Program-made: the position numbers and the translations under genes
Assembly (NCBI RefSeq): GCF_035046505.1
Contig: NC_089822.1
Span: 263,635,024-263,699,023 of the forward strand
DNA: 64,000 nucleotides
Direction: 5' to 3'
Source of the DNA: Tiliqua scincoides
Lineage: Eukaryota > Chordata > Lepidosauria > Squamata > Scincidae
Notes under the pieces: generated by a model
What the model saw: only the letters and a program-made list of their open reading frames with translations
Told to the model about the DNA's origin: nothing
The model's database searches: none
Part shown: one piece after another, positions 1 to 10,732 of the stretch
Layout of the letters: each line of letters opens with the position of its first letter
Numbering within the stretch: position 1 is the first letter of the stretch

Positions 1-465
1 TGCTTTAGCATATGTGGCAACAGCAGGCATGCCTGCTTCTGCACAGAGCAAACTCTGCTGGCCTTGGTACTATGCTGAATGTCTGAGCCCAGCGCTGTAA
101 ACAACAGGATGAAATAGGAAGCGGTCAGACCTAGGAATGTGTTGTTGCCAGCTAGCGTTATCTCTAACCGAAAGTAACATCAGCTTGCTCTGTATTGTTG
201 GAGGAGGGTGAATAAAAAGGCTGAGAGGAAGCTGGTCAGGGGGCTTCCCTCCCTGCTACTCTATCTTTGAAACCTGCCTGCCGTCTCTTCATTTCTGCCT
301 GTCTGACTCCCTGCTGCTTCAGTTCCTTCCCTCAACCCTCAGAGGCTTCCCTCCTTGCACTCCATCAAGCAACAAGGCTCTATGCCTTGTGTGCTTCCCA
401 AATAAATTGCAATACTTATAACTGCTGGTGTGCACCAGGCTTTTTCGGTTCAAGAACATAAATCC
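1..465 (+). repeat. Possible solo LTR fossil
   Basis: A TATA-like AATAAAA box near 211 and a polyadenylation-like AATAAA near 402 stand in the order and spacing of an LTR. No coding part is seen next to it and the left end is outside the window. Family not recognised. An old, non-coding fossil if the call is right. Confidence 0.25.
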
Positions 466-484
466 CTGAAACACTTTCAATCTT

Positions 485-1165
485 ATCTTTCTTTCCCTGA
501 TGATTAGAGGTAACTTTCTTTCCATCCAGAGGAATTGCCAAAATACAGGTGACTTTCGTAACCAGTGGAGGGAATGTAGACTGATGAGGCACCCTTCTGA
601 TTTATTGTCATTTGAGATCCTTGGCCCAAAAACACTGCAGTTTCATCCATAGCAATCATGTTGGAGAGTTGGTATTTAGAAAAGTCGATGCCATCAACAA
701 AGGACTTGTACACATTTAACAACTTCAGCATCTTCCAGCTTGAACGGTTGTTGATCTTCTTAGAGACACTTCATATCGATGAAGGAAGTTATCCAGCCAA
801 TGTTGTGACGCTCTGAATTCTTCTGGGGATCTACCGGTATCTAACTTTGGTGCCATTGCAAGGGCAAATGCTTGAATATCAGCCCTGCGCACAGCCAAAG
901 CCTTTGCTCTCCTGTCAGCAATCCATTCACAGGTCATGTCTTCCAAATCTGGAAATAATGTTTGCCGACCTGATCCACACTTGCGCTTCTTAGCATTTCC
1001 CATGTCCACCTGTTGACTGAGGTTACTGTAATCTGCTCGCCATTTTCGGACCAATCGGAGATCTAGCCTCTTCTCTTTGCAGTAAGCCGTAAGATTCTTG
1101 CCGCACGAGTCCTCTACGATTCTTTTCTTGTGCTCGACGGAATAGCTCTTTCTTTTTGCACTCAT
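485..1165 (-). mobile_element. Pogo-like DNA transposon, broken transposase
   Basis: A 146-codon frame from 1165 has a basic N-terminal helix-turn-helix (KRKSYSVEHKKRIVEDS, VRKWRADYSNL) and a CENP-B-type second DNA-binding segment (DIQAFALAMAPKL, WLDNFLHRYEVSLR). A second frame (731-504) continues with the start of a DDE domain (NMIAMDETAVFLGQG), whose Asp is the probable first catalytic residue. One frameshift near 690-735 separates them, and the rest of the DDE domain is missing. Terminal repeats were not found. Confidence 0.6.
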
Positions 1166-1429
1166 CTTGTCTGGGGGTCAAAATATTGTTCTGTTTAAAT
1201 CTACCATTAAATACAGTACAATACCATAATACGATACCAGGAAACTGCATAGGCAATCCATAATACTGCAGCGGGTCAGCAAGTGGTTAATTCCCAATGG
1301 TATTTCCACCAGTGCTGGAAAATTGGATAGGACTGGGCCCCCAGTTCAAGGTAGGAAAGGCTGGGATTCTCTCATTATGTAAAAGGAACAGAAGAGCAAA
1401 AGCTGACCTCCTTCCTCCTCCCACCCCCC

Positions 1430-1930
1430 TTGCAGGTAAATGTGGATAGCTTTGCAGTCTAAGAGAACCCAATCCTTGGCATGTCTACCCCACCCTGCAG
1501 TTTCACCATGAAACATCCTTTATTTTTTTCCCCATTCACCCCCCTTTTTGGGGATGACAGACTGCTGTCTTCACCCAACCCTATGCATGTCTACTCAGAA
1601 GTAAGTCCCATTATAGTCAATGGGGCTTGCTCCCAGGTAAATGTGGATAACTTTGCAGTCTGAGAGAACCCAATCCTTGGCGTGACTACCCAGAAGTAAG
1701 TCCCATTTTAGTCTATGGGGTTTGCTCCCAGGAAAGTGTGTACAAGATTGAAGCCTCCAAGCCCAATCCTAGGCATGCTTACTCACATGCAAGTCCCATT
1801 ATAGTCACTGGGGCTTCTTCCCTGGAAGGTGTGGAGAGGGTGTCCCCGCAGTGCCCAGGAGGATGCCTGCCTGTCTACTCAGAAGTCAGTCCCTTTATAG
1901 TTAATGGGACTTACTCCCTGGAAGTGTGGA
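1430..1930 (+). repeat. Tandem copies of a short squamate repeat
   Basis: Four to five imperfect units of about 100-115 bp, each with 'tactcagaagtaagtccca', then 'caatggggcttgctccca'-like sequence. Single copies lie at about 15340-15425, 40835-40905, 41685-41755, 44730-44790, 50765-50860 and 57750-57805. The family is common in squamates, but I cannot assign its class. Confidence 0.55.
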
Positions 1931-2104
1931 GAGCCTCAGAGCCCGGAAGGCAGGGTTACCTCGCTTGCTGCTTCCCGTCTCAGCTCCTCCTCCGCGTCCT
2001 CTGCCCAAGGCAGCACAGCAGGCACTTTCGAGGTGGCACATGCGGGAGTGCAGCGTTCCCGGTCACATTGTCCACCCACCTCCGCCTGAGGACCCATTCC
2101 GCCC

Positions 2105-2225
2105 CCCCCCAACTCTGATCACAACTAGGTCTTATTTTCAGGGTAGGTCTTATATTTCAGCAATTCTCAAAAAACACACTAGCTCTTATTTTTGAGGTAG
2201 GTCTTATTTTCGGGGAAACATGGTA
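2105..2225. repeat. Small DNA-transposon-like repeat
   Basis: Repeated TAGGTCTTATTTTC blocks with an end reading TTATTTTCGGGGAAACA, typical of a short palindromic DNA transposon found across vertebrates. Left end missing. Confidence 0.4.
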
Positions 2226-2509
2226 GACACTTTACTGCATTCAGCCACTAGGTGGGATGAATAATGGAATCTAATGGAATGAAATTATAATTATTTAACT
2301 GTGTGAAGGTAGGAAAATGGGATTTTGGTGCCTTTTTTTCCTTGTTACAAGGCATTAAAGGCAGACCTCAGTATCAGAGGTGAGTCAAATCAGTGGATAC
2401 CAAATTAGTGGATACCAGGGTCCCACCTGTACACACATTATCATACTTTGAGAAATCATTGGACCTTCAGTTCTTTAACCATTAATGTCCTACATGGCTT
2501 ATCTAGTGG

Positions 2510-3414
2510 CTAATCCATGTTTGTTTCACCTGCAAGATGTCTCTCAGTGTGAATTTTCTGATGGTTTGATAAATCTGACATCCGAAAGAAGCTTCTTCCA
2601 CAGTCAGAGCACTTGTGAGGTTTCTCTCCAGTATGAACGTACTGATGGATTAACAACTGTGATCTCCGACAGAACCCTTTTCCACACTCAGGGCACTCGT
2701 ATGGTTTCTTTCCTGTGTGGATCATTTGATGTCTCAAAAATACTGATCTCTCAGAAAATTGTTTTCCGCACTCAGTGCATTGGTAGGGTTTTACCTCTGC
2801 ATGGATTGTCTGATGTCTCCTCACATCTGACATATCTCTGAAGCGCTTTCCGCATTCAGGGCATTTCTGGCCTTTCTCTCCAATATGAATGTTCTTATGC
2901 CTTGATAAATTTGATCTCCAAGAGAAGCTTTTTCCACAGGTGGGGCATTTGTGAGGATTCTCTGCAGGATGAATTCTTTGGTGTTTTGTTAATGGACTGG
3001 AATGGAGACTTGCTCCAACCTCAGGGCGATCATTATTTTTCTCTTCCATCTGGCTACTGTGATGTTTCTCAAGGTCTTCAGTGCACTGTTCTCCAGAGTG
3101 CTCCGAAACAAGTCCTGACTTAGGACGGTACCTTCTACCATACTTGGAAAACAATGCCTTTCCCCCCTCTGTGTTCATTGGTGTGGGAGTGCTACAGGAA
3201 GCTCCAAGACCTTCCGTGAGGTCACTAGATTCCTTGCATCCCATATATGGCTCCATTCCCTGTCTGCTGTTGGACTCACATCTTTCCTCCTTCACCTCAG
3301 TTGTCACCGGCACCTTCTCTTGGGTTCTCCCACGTCCCCTCCTGGGTGTTTCCAATGGTTCATTTCCTCCAAGCTGAGGATTCTTCACCTTGAGCTGAGT
3401 TCTCTTCCCATCAT
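2510..3414 (-). CDS. Gene A zinc-finger exon, 5 C2H2 fingers
   Basis: Last exon, acceptor CCTCTTCAG, 905 nt with the stop. The first 160 or so residues form the linker (DDGKRTQLKVKN, TPRRGRGRTQEK, VKEERCES, MGCKESS). Five complete C2H2 fingers with C-x2-C-x12-H-x3-H spacing lie at about 2537-2955. Helix residues -1 to 6 in order: WRSNLSR, DMSDVRR, ERSVFLR, RRSQLLI, RMSDLSN. Two inter-finger linkers are non-canonical (GEKGQ, EVKPY). It has eight fewer fingers than C. Confidence 0.92.
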
Positions 3415-6400
3415 CTGAAGAGGCAGAGAGACACATTTTGTCTATGTTCTGGTGACCCCTTTTCAGACTTCCTGCAACATCCTCCTTCCTGCCTTTCTCT
3501 TTCTGCCCAACTCCCTTTCCTATCCCGTTCCTTATCCACTCTCTGTGAACACTCTCTACTAAAATTTGAAAACCAAATTTTTCTATCCAGGAAACACTGA
3601 TTCTGTTTCTGGATGTGGGGAATCCTGGTGTTTACACAGCTCAGGAAATATGGCTATTCTGCATGGTGCAAATTCAATGAAGGCTCTTTCCTTGGCCACT
3701 GGAATTCTTATTCAGCCCTGCCTGACCCCGGCACCACTGGGCTATGGTCAAGACATCAGGCCACTTCAAAGTGGATCTTAGGTTTTCCTATGGACACATT
3801 TAACTCTTTCCCTTTCATCTGCTAACCCCTGCTAACTGGGTAAGAGGCACTCTTTCAAGTGGGTGCTCCTCTTTTTAGCAGGGGGAGAGTAACTGGCCCA
3901 CCTCACCCCAGCAGTGTCTTTTCTAGTGGCTGTTTGCTGGTGTTCTTTTGCATCTTTTTAGATTGTGAGCCCTTTTGGGACAGGGAGCCATTATTTGATT
4001 TTTCTCTGTAAACCGCTTTGTGAACTTTTAGTTGAAAAGCAGAATATAAATACCGTTAATAATAATTAATAATAATAATCTGGCTACATTGATTTTTTCA
4101 AGGTCTTCAAAATTTTTAATAAATTTTTGTTATTCTACTACTAATAAAAAACCAAATAAATAAAGCAATCCCAGTAGCAACATCTGCAAGTTTTCACACA
4201 TCTGTTTTACAGATGAAGAGAAATGAGAAGCCACCTTTATCCTTTTCAACATGACTGAATTTGTTCCTGCCAGCTATAAAAATCTAGAAACATACTTCTG
4301 GGTGAGAAGGAACACAGTTGGGAGTGTCTTCCTGAAACAACTTAGGTATTGTTGCAAGAACATGTTGCAAGAAGTATGAAAGAATTCTTACCTGAGTCTT
4401 GGCCTCGGATTCTCTGACTTTCCACAGGATCCAAGAAGAATGTCTTTTCCTTTTTCACTGAATGGGAGACAAAATCAGGTTGGGGACCAAAACATTCCTT
4501 TTGTGTGCAGAGTCAAACTGGCAGAAATTTGTTTCATGCCTTTCGCAGCAAAAAACAGTCATGGATTCCTACTCTTTTGTGTTAGTTCTTTTTGGATTTC
4601 ACAATAATCAGTAAGATTGTAAATAAAATATGAGATGGATTGACATCATGCATAAACAAATGCTGCATTTGCCTGAGAAGTGATAGATTGAATGCGTTTC
4701 TCCTGAAAATCCTTTCCCTTCAGAAAGAAGCCCCTTTCCTAATTTGTCTTTTCCCTGAGCACTACATAAGTTTATATATTATTTCTCCTGCTTTGCAGAG
4801 TTCCCAGTGACTTTCGCTGGAGAATTAGCAATCAACGTAACTTAAACCACAAGAGAAAGAGCAAGGGCTCCCATGCTTGACAATTTTGGAAGACAAGGAG
4901 TCGTACAGGGGGATGGATGAGGGGTGAAGGGGTGGAGAAAGAAAGGAGGAAGAACCAGGAGAAAGGAGGGTATAGCTTTGGGCTTGTTGGTTACCCTGCA
5001 CATGCCTAATCTCGTCTGATCTTGGAAGCTAAGCAGGGTCAGGCTTGGTTAGTACTTGGATGGGAGACCGCCTGGGAATACCGGGTGCTATAGGCTTATA
5101 CCATAGTCTTTCGAGACTGAAGGTTGCCAACCAACCATTTTGTTGGCTGCAGCCCATCCATCCACAGTTCCATTCACTTCTCCATCCCTTGGTGGATATT
5201 TTAGTTATTACATGTTTATAATCAGGGAATGTGGCAAAAGCTAATTTCTGTCTTGCTTTGTATCTTACATACATATAAGGACCCAATCCTTTCCTATTTT
5301 CTAGCACAGATGCAGCCATGCCAAACAGGGTGTGTGCTGCATCCTGCGGTGGGGGTGCACTCCCAGATGCCTTCTCAAAGCAAGGGAACATTTGTTCCCT
5401 TACCCCGGAGCTGCGTTGTGACTGCATTAGTGCTAGAAAGCTGAATGGAACTGAGTCCTAAATGTACAATTCAGAAGAGGATGTATAGACAGATCTCAGA
5501 TTTTATATACAAGAACTAGATGGGCAATATCTTTTTGGATATACCAGAACTGAGCCAAGCAGATCTTTACCCATGGAATCCACATTGTCACCATCCTCCT
5601 GCAGAACTTGCCAGAACATGGTCTGTTGGCTTGACTGCATTGGTGTCTGCTCAACCATGTGCAAAGTCCCACCAGTCTTACTGGGGTTCATCACCTGCAA
5701 GAAATAAGAAAACATCCCCACACCCACTTCAAATTCTGTTGTACAAAGAATAGAGGAAATTTACATATGTGGGGACACGCACTTTTAACGCCAACGTCTA
5801 GAAGAATTAAGACAGATTCTGCTTTCATGAACGGATATCAGCCTGCTACAATCAATAACCAAGGTATGCTGGGACAGACAGACACACACACATATTGTAA
5901 TGACTTTTTCCTGCGTTGGCTCGGTCATGTCGTGAGAATGGATGATGGCCGGATCCCAAAGGATCTCCTCTATGGAGAACTCGTGCAAGGAAAGCGCCCT
6001 ACAGGTAGACCACAGCTGCGATACAAGGACATCTGCAAGAGGGATCTGAAGGCCTTAGGAGTGGACCTCAACAGGTGGGAAACCCTGGCCTCTGAGCGGC
6101 CCGCTTGGAGGCAGGCTGTGCAGCATGGCTTTTCCCAGTTTGAAGAGACACTTGGCCAACAGTCTGAGGCAAAGAAGGAAGGCCCATAGCCAGGGAGACA
6201 GACCAGGGACAGACTGCACTTGCTCCCGGTGTGGAAGGGACTGTCACTCCCGAATCGGCCTTTTCAGCCACACTAGACGCTGTTCCAGAACCACCATTCA
6301 GAGCGCGATACCATAGTCTTTCGAGACTGAAGGTTGCCAACAACGTTTCCTGGATGTTATGTGGTCTTACTTGGAAAAACTAAAGATTGTGCTGTGCATT

Positions 6401-9400
6401 AGAATCTAGATGGCTTATTGAATGCATGGGAAACAGGACTCATGGATTCATACCAAGGTGGTAAGCTGGAAGAGGGAACTAAACCCTTTCTTGCTCACCC
6501 TCACACATCTGTTCTATCCAGTTATATAAATCCCAGGTTGGCCCTGAAACCAGAAACTTTGCTGGGAGAAAAATGGACCAGAGGACAGAATTAGAGGTAA
6601 AGGAAAGAGCTTGGCATGCCCTGAACAGTGCACCACCTCTCTGGTTAAAATTCCCCCATGGACAGATGCTTGACATTGACCTCTGGCTGCAATGGTATGT
6701 ACACCTGGCAGCACAGTGCCTTTTACCTGCTCATTCATTCATGTCAGAGACCCAGCCATGGGCCTTACAGATATCCTAGAAAAACCCAGTCATTCTTCAG
6801 TATCTTCCTGGAGATGGTGCCTTAAATGTCTACACGTGTGCATTAAATATCATCTGCGCATATGAAAACCAGAAATAAGATCCAGTTGGTCCCTACAAAC
6901 CTAACGTGCAGTAAACCAAAGAATGGCAATGCTGGTAGTTCTCCAACATCTCAAAAGGCACCTCTCCGAAGAGACAAAGGGAGAGAGTCTGGAAAATCAG
7001 AGTTTTTCCTAGGGCCTTCCTAAGATATCCTGGTGTCTGAGGCAGTGTGCCAAATACAGTCTTTTCAATACTGCTAATGAATGAAGAGTAATGAATGAAT
7101 GAATTAATAAATTAAATGAATGAATGGTAATTACTGATCATTCCCTTGACTGGAAAAAGAAGAGGGCTATGGAGCAGAAGAGGTCCAGGAGACTTGGAGG
7201 AAAATGGACAGATGCCACCCAGCTCAATCTTACCGGAGGCAAACACCTCAGTTGGCCTCATGATGAACTGGCTCCAGTTCTCTCTGACACAAGAACATTC
7301 GCTACCACCTGGTTTATGTGTCTGCTCTGGCCCTGCACAAACCAACCTGGTCCACTTGGGCGCCAAGAGCCTTGGACTGCTCAGCTTCATCCATGTTCTG
7401 ATCTTCCGGGGGAAGCAACAAAGTTGGACGTGTGATTCCAGTGCCTGTGAGGGACGGAAGGGACATAATATGGAGAGAGAGGATTGGTACAGCTGTTCAT
7501 CCTTAGAGGTGGCCAGAAGTAAAGCAGGACAGATGTCTGTCCCTTGGACAGCTGCAGACAAGCAGGAATTGTGAGTTGTCCCTGCTAAATTCCCTCTTCC
7601 ACTACCACCACTGTTACTACTTAGATACTACTAGACCTGGCAAACAGAGGGCAAGCAAAAGGGCTATACTTGGGCAGAAGAGGACGGTTGACAGATGCCT
7701 TCTCGCCCTCTGGATCACTACTTGCTACAGCTGCAAAAGGTACAGCTGCAAAAGGTACAGGACGGTTGACCTCCCTTTACATTCCATTACCCTCCTCATG
7801 ACAGCACTGAGGGCCACAGGCTGAACCCTTACCTGGCACAGCGACCTCCCCACTGACGTTCTGCTGGGTGTTCCTGAATATCTCTGCCTGTTCATTGGAG
7901 ATCTCCCCCTGCACCATGTCCAAGGGTTCCTCCTTTACATCCAGGGGACCCAAAGCCCATTCCTGCAATGGCTCCTGAAGCAGTGAAGAGAATCACACTC
8001 AGAACACAGGGACTAGGGACAAGAGACACATCCTGCTCCCATACACCCTATTCCCTTGGTGCATAATTCCTGAAGTGGTTTCTGATAAAGAAAGTCTCTG
8101 CAGCTTTCTAGGCCTCTTGTAGCTGAGCAAACTACCTAACTGAGAGTACCAAATAAGGTGGCCAATATTTTTCCCCATGTCAATTCCTGGGCTGTTAGGA
8201 CTGACCAGGCATGTTCAGTGCTCCCTCCCTAGTGCTATTTTCATTAGGGAAAAAGCTATGCCTGTGAATTTTCTATGCTGTTGTGCTTAAAGGTACAGAC
8301 AATAAAATTTGCCAGTATAAATTTCTCTTGCAGGAGCATTAAGAATCTAACAGCCCAATTTTATTGGCACCCTGTGCTGCCAGAACTAAGGTTCTGGCAA
8401 TTGAAAGAGATGCCAAACCTGGACTAATGTTGTGCGCTGCCCAGCCACTGCTGCACATGGCAAGAGATGTGTGGCAGCAGCTCTGGGAAGCTTTGCAGGT
8501 CCTGGTAAGCCAGGAGTCAGGGGATTGCTGGAACCCACCAGTGTTGGGCAAAGAGGCAAAGGTCCTTGTCCAGCCAAGACCAACTCTACAAGATAGGCAG
8601 CATCCACCCATGGCCATTGCTATATCCCTCCAGGAGTCTGTCCAATCTCCCTTGCAACTGTCACCACATTAAGGAGAAAGCAAGTCAGAGAAGGTTGTCC
8701 AGTAGGAAGCATGTATATTAAATAAAAACCTTTTACAGATCTCTTCCTTTCTCTCCCTGACAGATAGTAAAGAAATTAGTCCATCACATCCTTGTGGAGG
8801 AGCCAAAATGGCTGCTGCTCATCCAGGCCAGGTAAGAGACAGGAATGGGGGAAACCTGGGTGTGTGAAGAGTGCCTTGTTTGCCCCTATTTTGTTTGGTG
8901 TTTTTAGACACTTTTGGGACAACTCTCCAGAGGCTTCTCTGCCGCCTAAAAGGTAGCCTTTGTGTGGAAACTCCACTATTCTCCAGATACGTGTTGTTTG
9001 TGGATTTGGCTTCTTTGCCCTTAATTTTCACGAATTCAATGCATTTTGGAATCATTAACTATCAGTAGTGATTCACTTTCAACATCACTGCAGTTCTTTT
9101 TGAATCTGAATGTCTTACCTTTTTCAGTCAAGAAGGGCGCAGTCCTAACCCACTTTCCAGCACTGACGTAAGGGCAATGCAGCTTCGAGGCAAGGGAACA
9201 AACATTCCCTTGCTTTGAGGAGGCTTCCCTGAGTGCCACCCAACTGCAGGATGCAGCACATTTCCCATTGGCACTGCTATGCCAATGATGGAAAGTTGGT
9301 TAGGATTTGAGCCAAAAATGCATATATATGAAAAATACACATAAATCCCAAACGCACTTCTTCTTGTATCCAACACAAATGTTTAAACTCATTTAAAGGT

Positions 9401-10732
9401 ACTCAATTAATGTGAACTAATTGAAATGGTAAAAAGATGTTTATTCTGAATGGCTTGGGAATTTCCTCCTTCTACATATGCACATCATATGTCCGCTTGC
9501 AGAGATGCCTTTAAGTCAGTGGTTCTCAACCTTTCAGCACAGGGACCCATTTTTTAGAATGAGAATCTGTTGGGACCCACCAGAAGTGATGTCAGCACCA
9601 GAAGTGACACCATCAAGCAGGAAAAATTTTAACAATCCTAGGCTACAATCCTACCCGCACTTAACCAGGAGTAAGTCCCATTGACTATCACTGTTAAAAG
9701 CATATACAGAGTAAAAGTATTGATGTGTAACATTTCCCTAAATTCAGTCACATGCCATGGTAGAATCAAGTCTAATACATTAAAAATAAAATATTGTAAT
9801 GAATGGGGACCCACATGAAATTGGCTTGTACCCCACCTAGTGGGTCCCAATCCACAGTTTGAGAAACTTCAGCAGCTGGTGAGATGATTGTTGGGAGGCT
9901 TTTGGCAGTTCCTACCTACCTACCATTAATTCTTTCCAGATTTAGCTGAAGGTTGGCAGGTGCTCCATACAACCCATTCCAGATTCTACAATCTTGGAAT
10001 TAAATATCAAGAACTCACCTGCCACATCCCTGTGCTGGCCTCTCTCCGGTTCACCAGGAAATCCTCCAGCAGAACCACTGCCTGGGTACAGCTGTCCGGG
10101 CCTCCTGCCCGGATCCAGCTCTGGACGTCCACCGGCAGGCTGGCCAGGAACTGCTCCAGGACCAGCAGCTCCAGGATCTGCTCCTTCGTGTGCCTCTCTG
10201 GCTTCAGCCACTGGCAGCAAAGCTCCTGCAGCTGGCTGTACATCCTTCGCGGGTCTCCCAGCTCCGGACAGCAGAACTGCCGGAAGTGCTGGCGCTGTGC
10301 CTCCCTCCTCAGGGCATCCCCTCTCAGGATGGCGGCCTTCACTTTCCCATAGTCCTCCTTGTCTCTGGCTGCCAGGAGGCTGAAGGCCTGCTGGGCTTCT
10401 CCACTCAGGGCGGGCAGGAGCCGAGCCACCCACTCTCCTCGGGGCCACCGACAGGCTGCAGCCACTTGCTCAAAGGAGGCCAGGAAGGCCTTGGCATCAT
10501 CCCAGGGGGTGGCCTCTGGCAGTTGGGGGCTTCCCAATGTGGACTGAGGGGCTTGCAGGGTCTTGAGGAACTCTTGCCATTGAGCTTCCCAGTGCTGTTG
10601 CACCCTCCTGCCTGGCCCCTCTTGGCCCTTTTGTGGCTCCATCACAGCTTCAGGCTGGTCTCTGTCTGGGGCTTTTCCTGCCCCTCCAGATCGGTCTTCA
10701 GCTTTTGGACCTTCACAGGTTTCCTCTTTCAT
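2510..10732 (-). CDS. Gene A: SCAN-C2H2 zinc-finger protein, 5 fingers
   Basis: Predicted nuclear transcription regulator of the SCAN zinc-finger family. I join six exons: 10019-10732, 7833-7974, 7347-7405 (see exon note), 5571-5694, 4392-4457 and 2510-3414. They sum to 2010 nt with phases 0,1,0,1,1 and give about 669 residues. The N-terminal 238 residues hold the SCAN region, followed by a short linker with VKEEPLD, then an acidic linker and five C2H2 fingers. The start is the ATG at 10732 because an in-frame stop lies just upstream and the paralogues share the MKEE context. The acceptor AG of exon 3 reads CGG, but an AG three bases on keeps the frame. Unlike B, C and D there is no GC-rich first exon upstream. 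No KRAB box is seen. The exon model is inferred from splice motifs and paralogues, not from transcripts. Confidence 0.75.
3820..4082 (+). repeat. tRNA-like SINE with L2-type tail
   Basis: Starts GCTAACTGGGTAAGAGGCAC and ends GTATAAATA-like sequence plus (AAT)n. A near-identical copy is at 54079-54320. Pieces of the tail recur at about 11053-11170, 28058-28140 (minus), 30335-30412 and 58961-59105 (minus). Class inferred from the A-box-like start and simple tail. Confidence 0.5.
4392..4457 (-). CDS. Gene A exon 5 (symmetric 66-nt exon)
   Basis: Acceptor CCATTCAG, donor TCAG/GTAAGA. Reads VKKEKTFFLDPVESQRIRGQ then DS. It is phase 1 on both sides, so it can be skipped without a frameshift. The match in C is 37737-37802. 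In B the acceptor is ruined and in D the exon is absent. Confidence 0.75.
4988..5137 (+). repeat. 5S rRNA-derived SINE
   Basis: Nearly the full 5S rRNA sequence, including the internal promoter boxes (AAGCTAAGCAGGGTC and GGATGGGAGACCGCCTGG), followed by a tail reading TAGTCTTTCGAGACTGAAGG. The tail equals the 3' end of the LINE fragments at 6340, 21915 and 49319. It lies in intron 4 of gene A. It is not a 5S gene, as its first bases differ and it carries the LINE tail. Confidence 0.85.
5280..5460. repeat. Palindromic MITE, about 180 bp
   Basis: Begins with a form of GGGCCCAATCCTATCCAAC and ends with its inverted match. Other copies: 9135-9313, 32245-32388, 39083-39261, 45965-46237 (two overlapping), 51269-51448, 63178-63356. 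No coding capacity. Confidence 0.6.
5571..5694 (-). CDS. Gene A exon 4
   Basis: A 124-nt exon, acceptor TTGCAG, donor ATGG/GTAAAG, phase 0 to 1. It reads VMNPSKTGGTLHMVEQTPMQ and then a QSSQQTMFWQVLQEDG motif common in reptile SCAN zinc-finger proteins. Function unknown. Matching exons lie at 21004-21127, 38583-38706 and 55351-55474. Confidence 0.8.
5911..6340 (+). mobile_element. LINE 3' end (R4/Dong-like)
   Basis: Encodes the C-terminal part of a LINE protein: LRWLGHVVRMDDGRIPKDLL, GKRPTGRPQLRYKD, WETLASERPAWRQAV, and a Cys-rich end CTCSRCGRDCHSRIGLFSH. 5' truncated, with the 3' end TCGAGACTGAAGGTTGCCAA. Clade assignment is by memory of motif style and is tentative. Confidence 0.65.
6341..7110. 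other. Intron 3 of gene A, paralogous intron block
   Basis: No gene. The sequence is alignable by eye with parts of 22100-22500, 39540-39830 and 56500-56860, so it is duplicated intron. A short (GAAT)n run lies near 7076-7125. Confidence 0.5.
7347..7405 (-). CDS. Gene A small exon 3 (acceptor shifted)
   Basis: The ancestral 59-nt exon reads EDQNMDEAEQSKALGAQVDQ and supplies the phase change from 1 to 0 that the next exon needs. In this gene the acceptor AG has become GG (CCCCCGG). An AG three bases downstream would start the exon at 7402, dropping one Glu and keeping the frame. The donor is CAG/GTTGGT, a weak form found at this site in B and C too. A second, stronger donor (GTAAGA) lies further on, but the frame meets a stop before it. 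Confidence 0.55.
7833..7974 (-). CDS. Gene A linker exon (VKEEPLD)
   Basis: A 142-nt exon behind a TGCTTCAG acceptor and before a CCAG/GTAAGG donor, reading EPLQEWALGPLDVKEEPLDM onward and ending in VAVP with one leftover base. It enters in phase 0 and leaves in phase 1. The same exon with the same length is in B, C and D. The VKEEPLD stretch looks like a sumoylation-type motif (hydrophobic-K-x-E), which is inference. Confidence 0.8.
9135..9313. repeat. Palindromic MITE copy
   Basis: Same family as 5280-5460. Starts GGGCGCAGTCCTAACCCAC and ends AAGTTGGTTAGGATTTGAGCC-like sequence. In intron 1 of gene A. Confidence 0.6.
9517..9871 (+). repeat. hAT-like non-autonomous element
   Basis: Starts CAGTGGTTCTCAACCTTT and ends near GTTTGAGAAACTTC. 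A second copy is at 13573-13935. No transposase. Confidence 0.55.
10019..10732 (-). CDS. Gene A exon with SCAN domain
   Basis: Encodes 238 residues. Residues 45-60 carry the WEAQWQEFL motif, 78-120 a helical segment (WDDAKAFLASF to ALSGEAQQAF), and about 147-230 the SCAN core with HFRQFC, LCCQWLKPERHTKEQILELL, LEQFLASLP and a closing LLEDFL. SCAN is a leucine-rich dimerisation domain known to derive from a Gypsy-like Gag capsid; the preceding segment resembles the N-terminal capsid half, as in other reptile SCAN genes. The exon ends CAG before GTGAGT, phase 0. Confidence 0.9.

Noticed and set aside
4988-5100. Functional 5S rRNA gene
   Set aside because: The first bases of 5S are altered, the 3' end runs into a LINE-type tail, and the same composite occurs three times. 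It is a SINE.
5571-5694. KRAB box between the SCAN and finger exons
   Set aside because: I looked for the DVAVYF or WALLDPxQ type of motif in every inter-exon region and saw none. The 142-nt and 124-nt exons are not KRAB.
7112-7346. Longer coding exon running past exon 3 in gene A
   Set aside because: The frame that joins to exon 2 meets a stop (also in B and D). Only gene C stays open, which I list separately.
9994-10383. Pro/Ala-rich plus-strand frames over the SCAN exons (also 28884-29321, 58180-58560)
   Set aside because: Antisense shadows of a GC-rich conserved coding exon. They recur only because the SCAN exon recurs.
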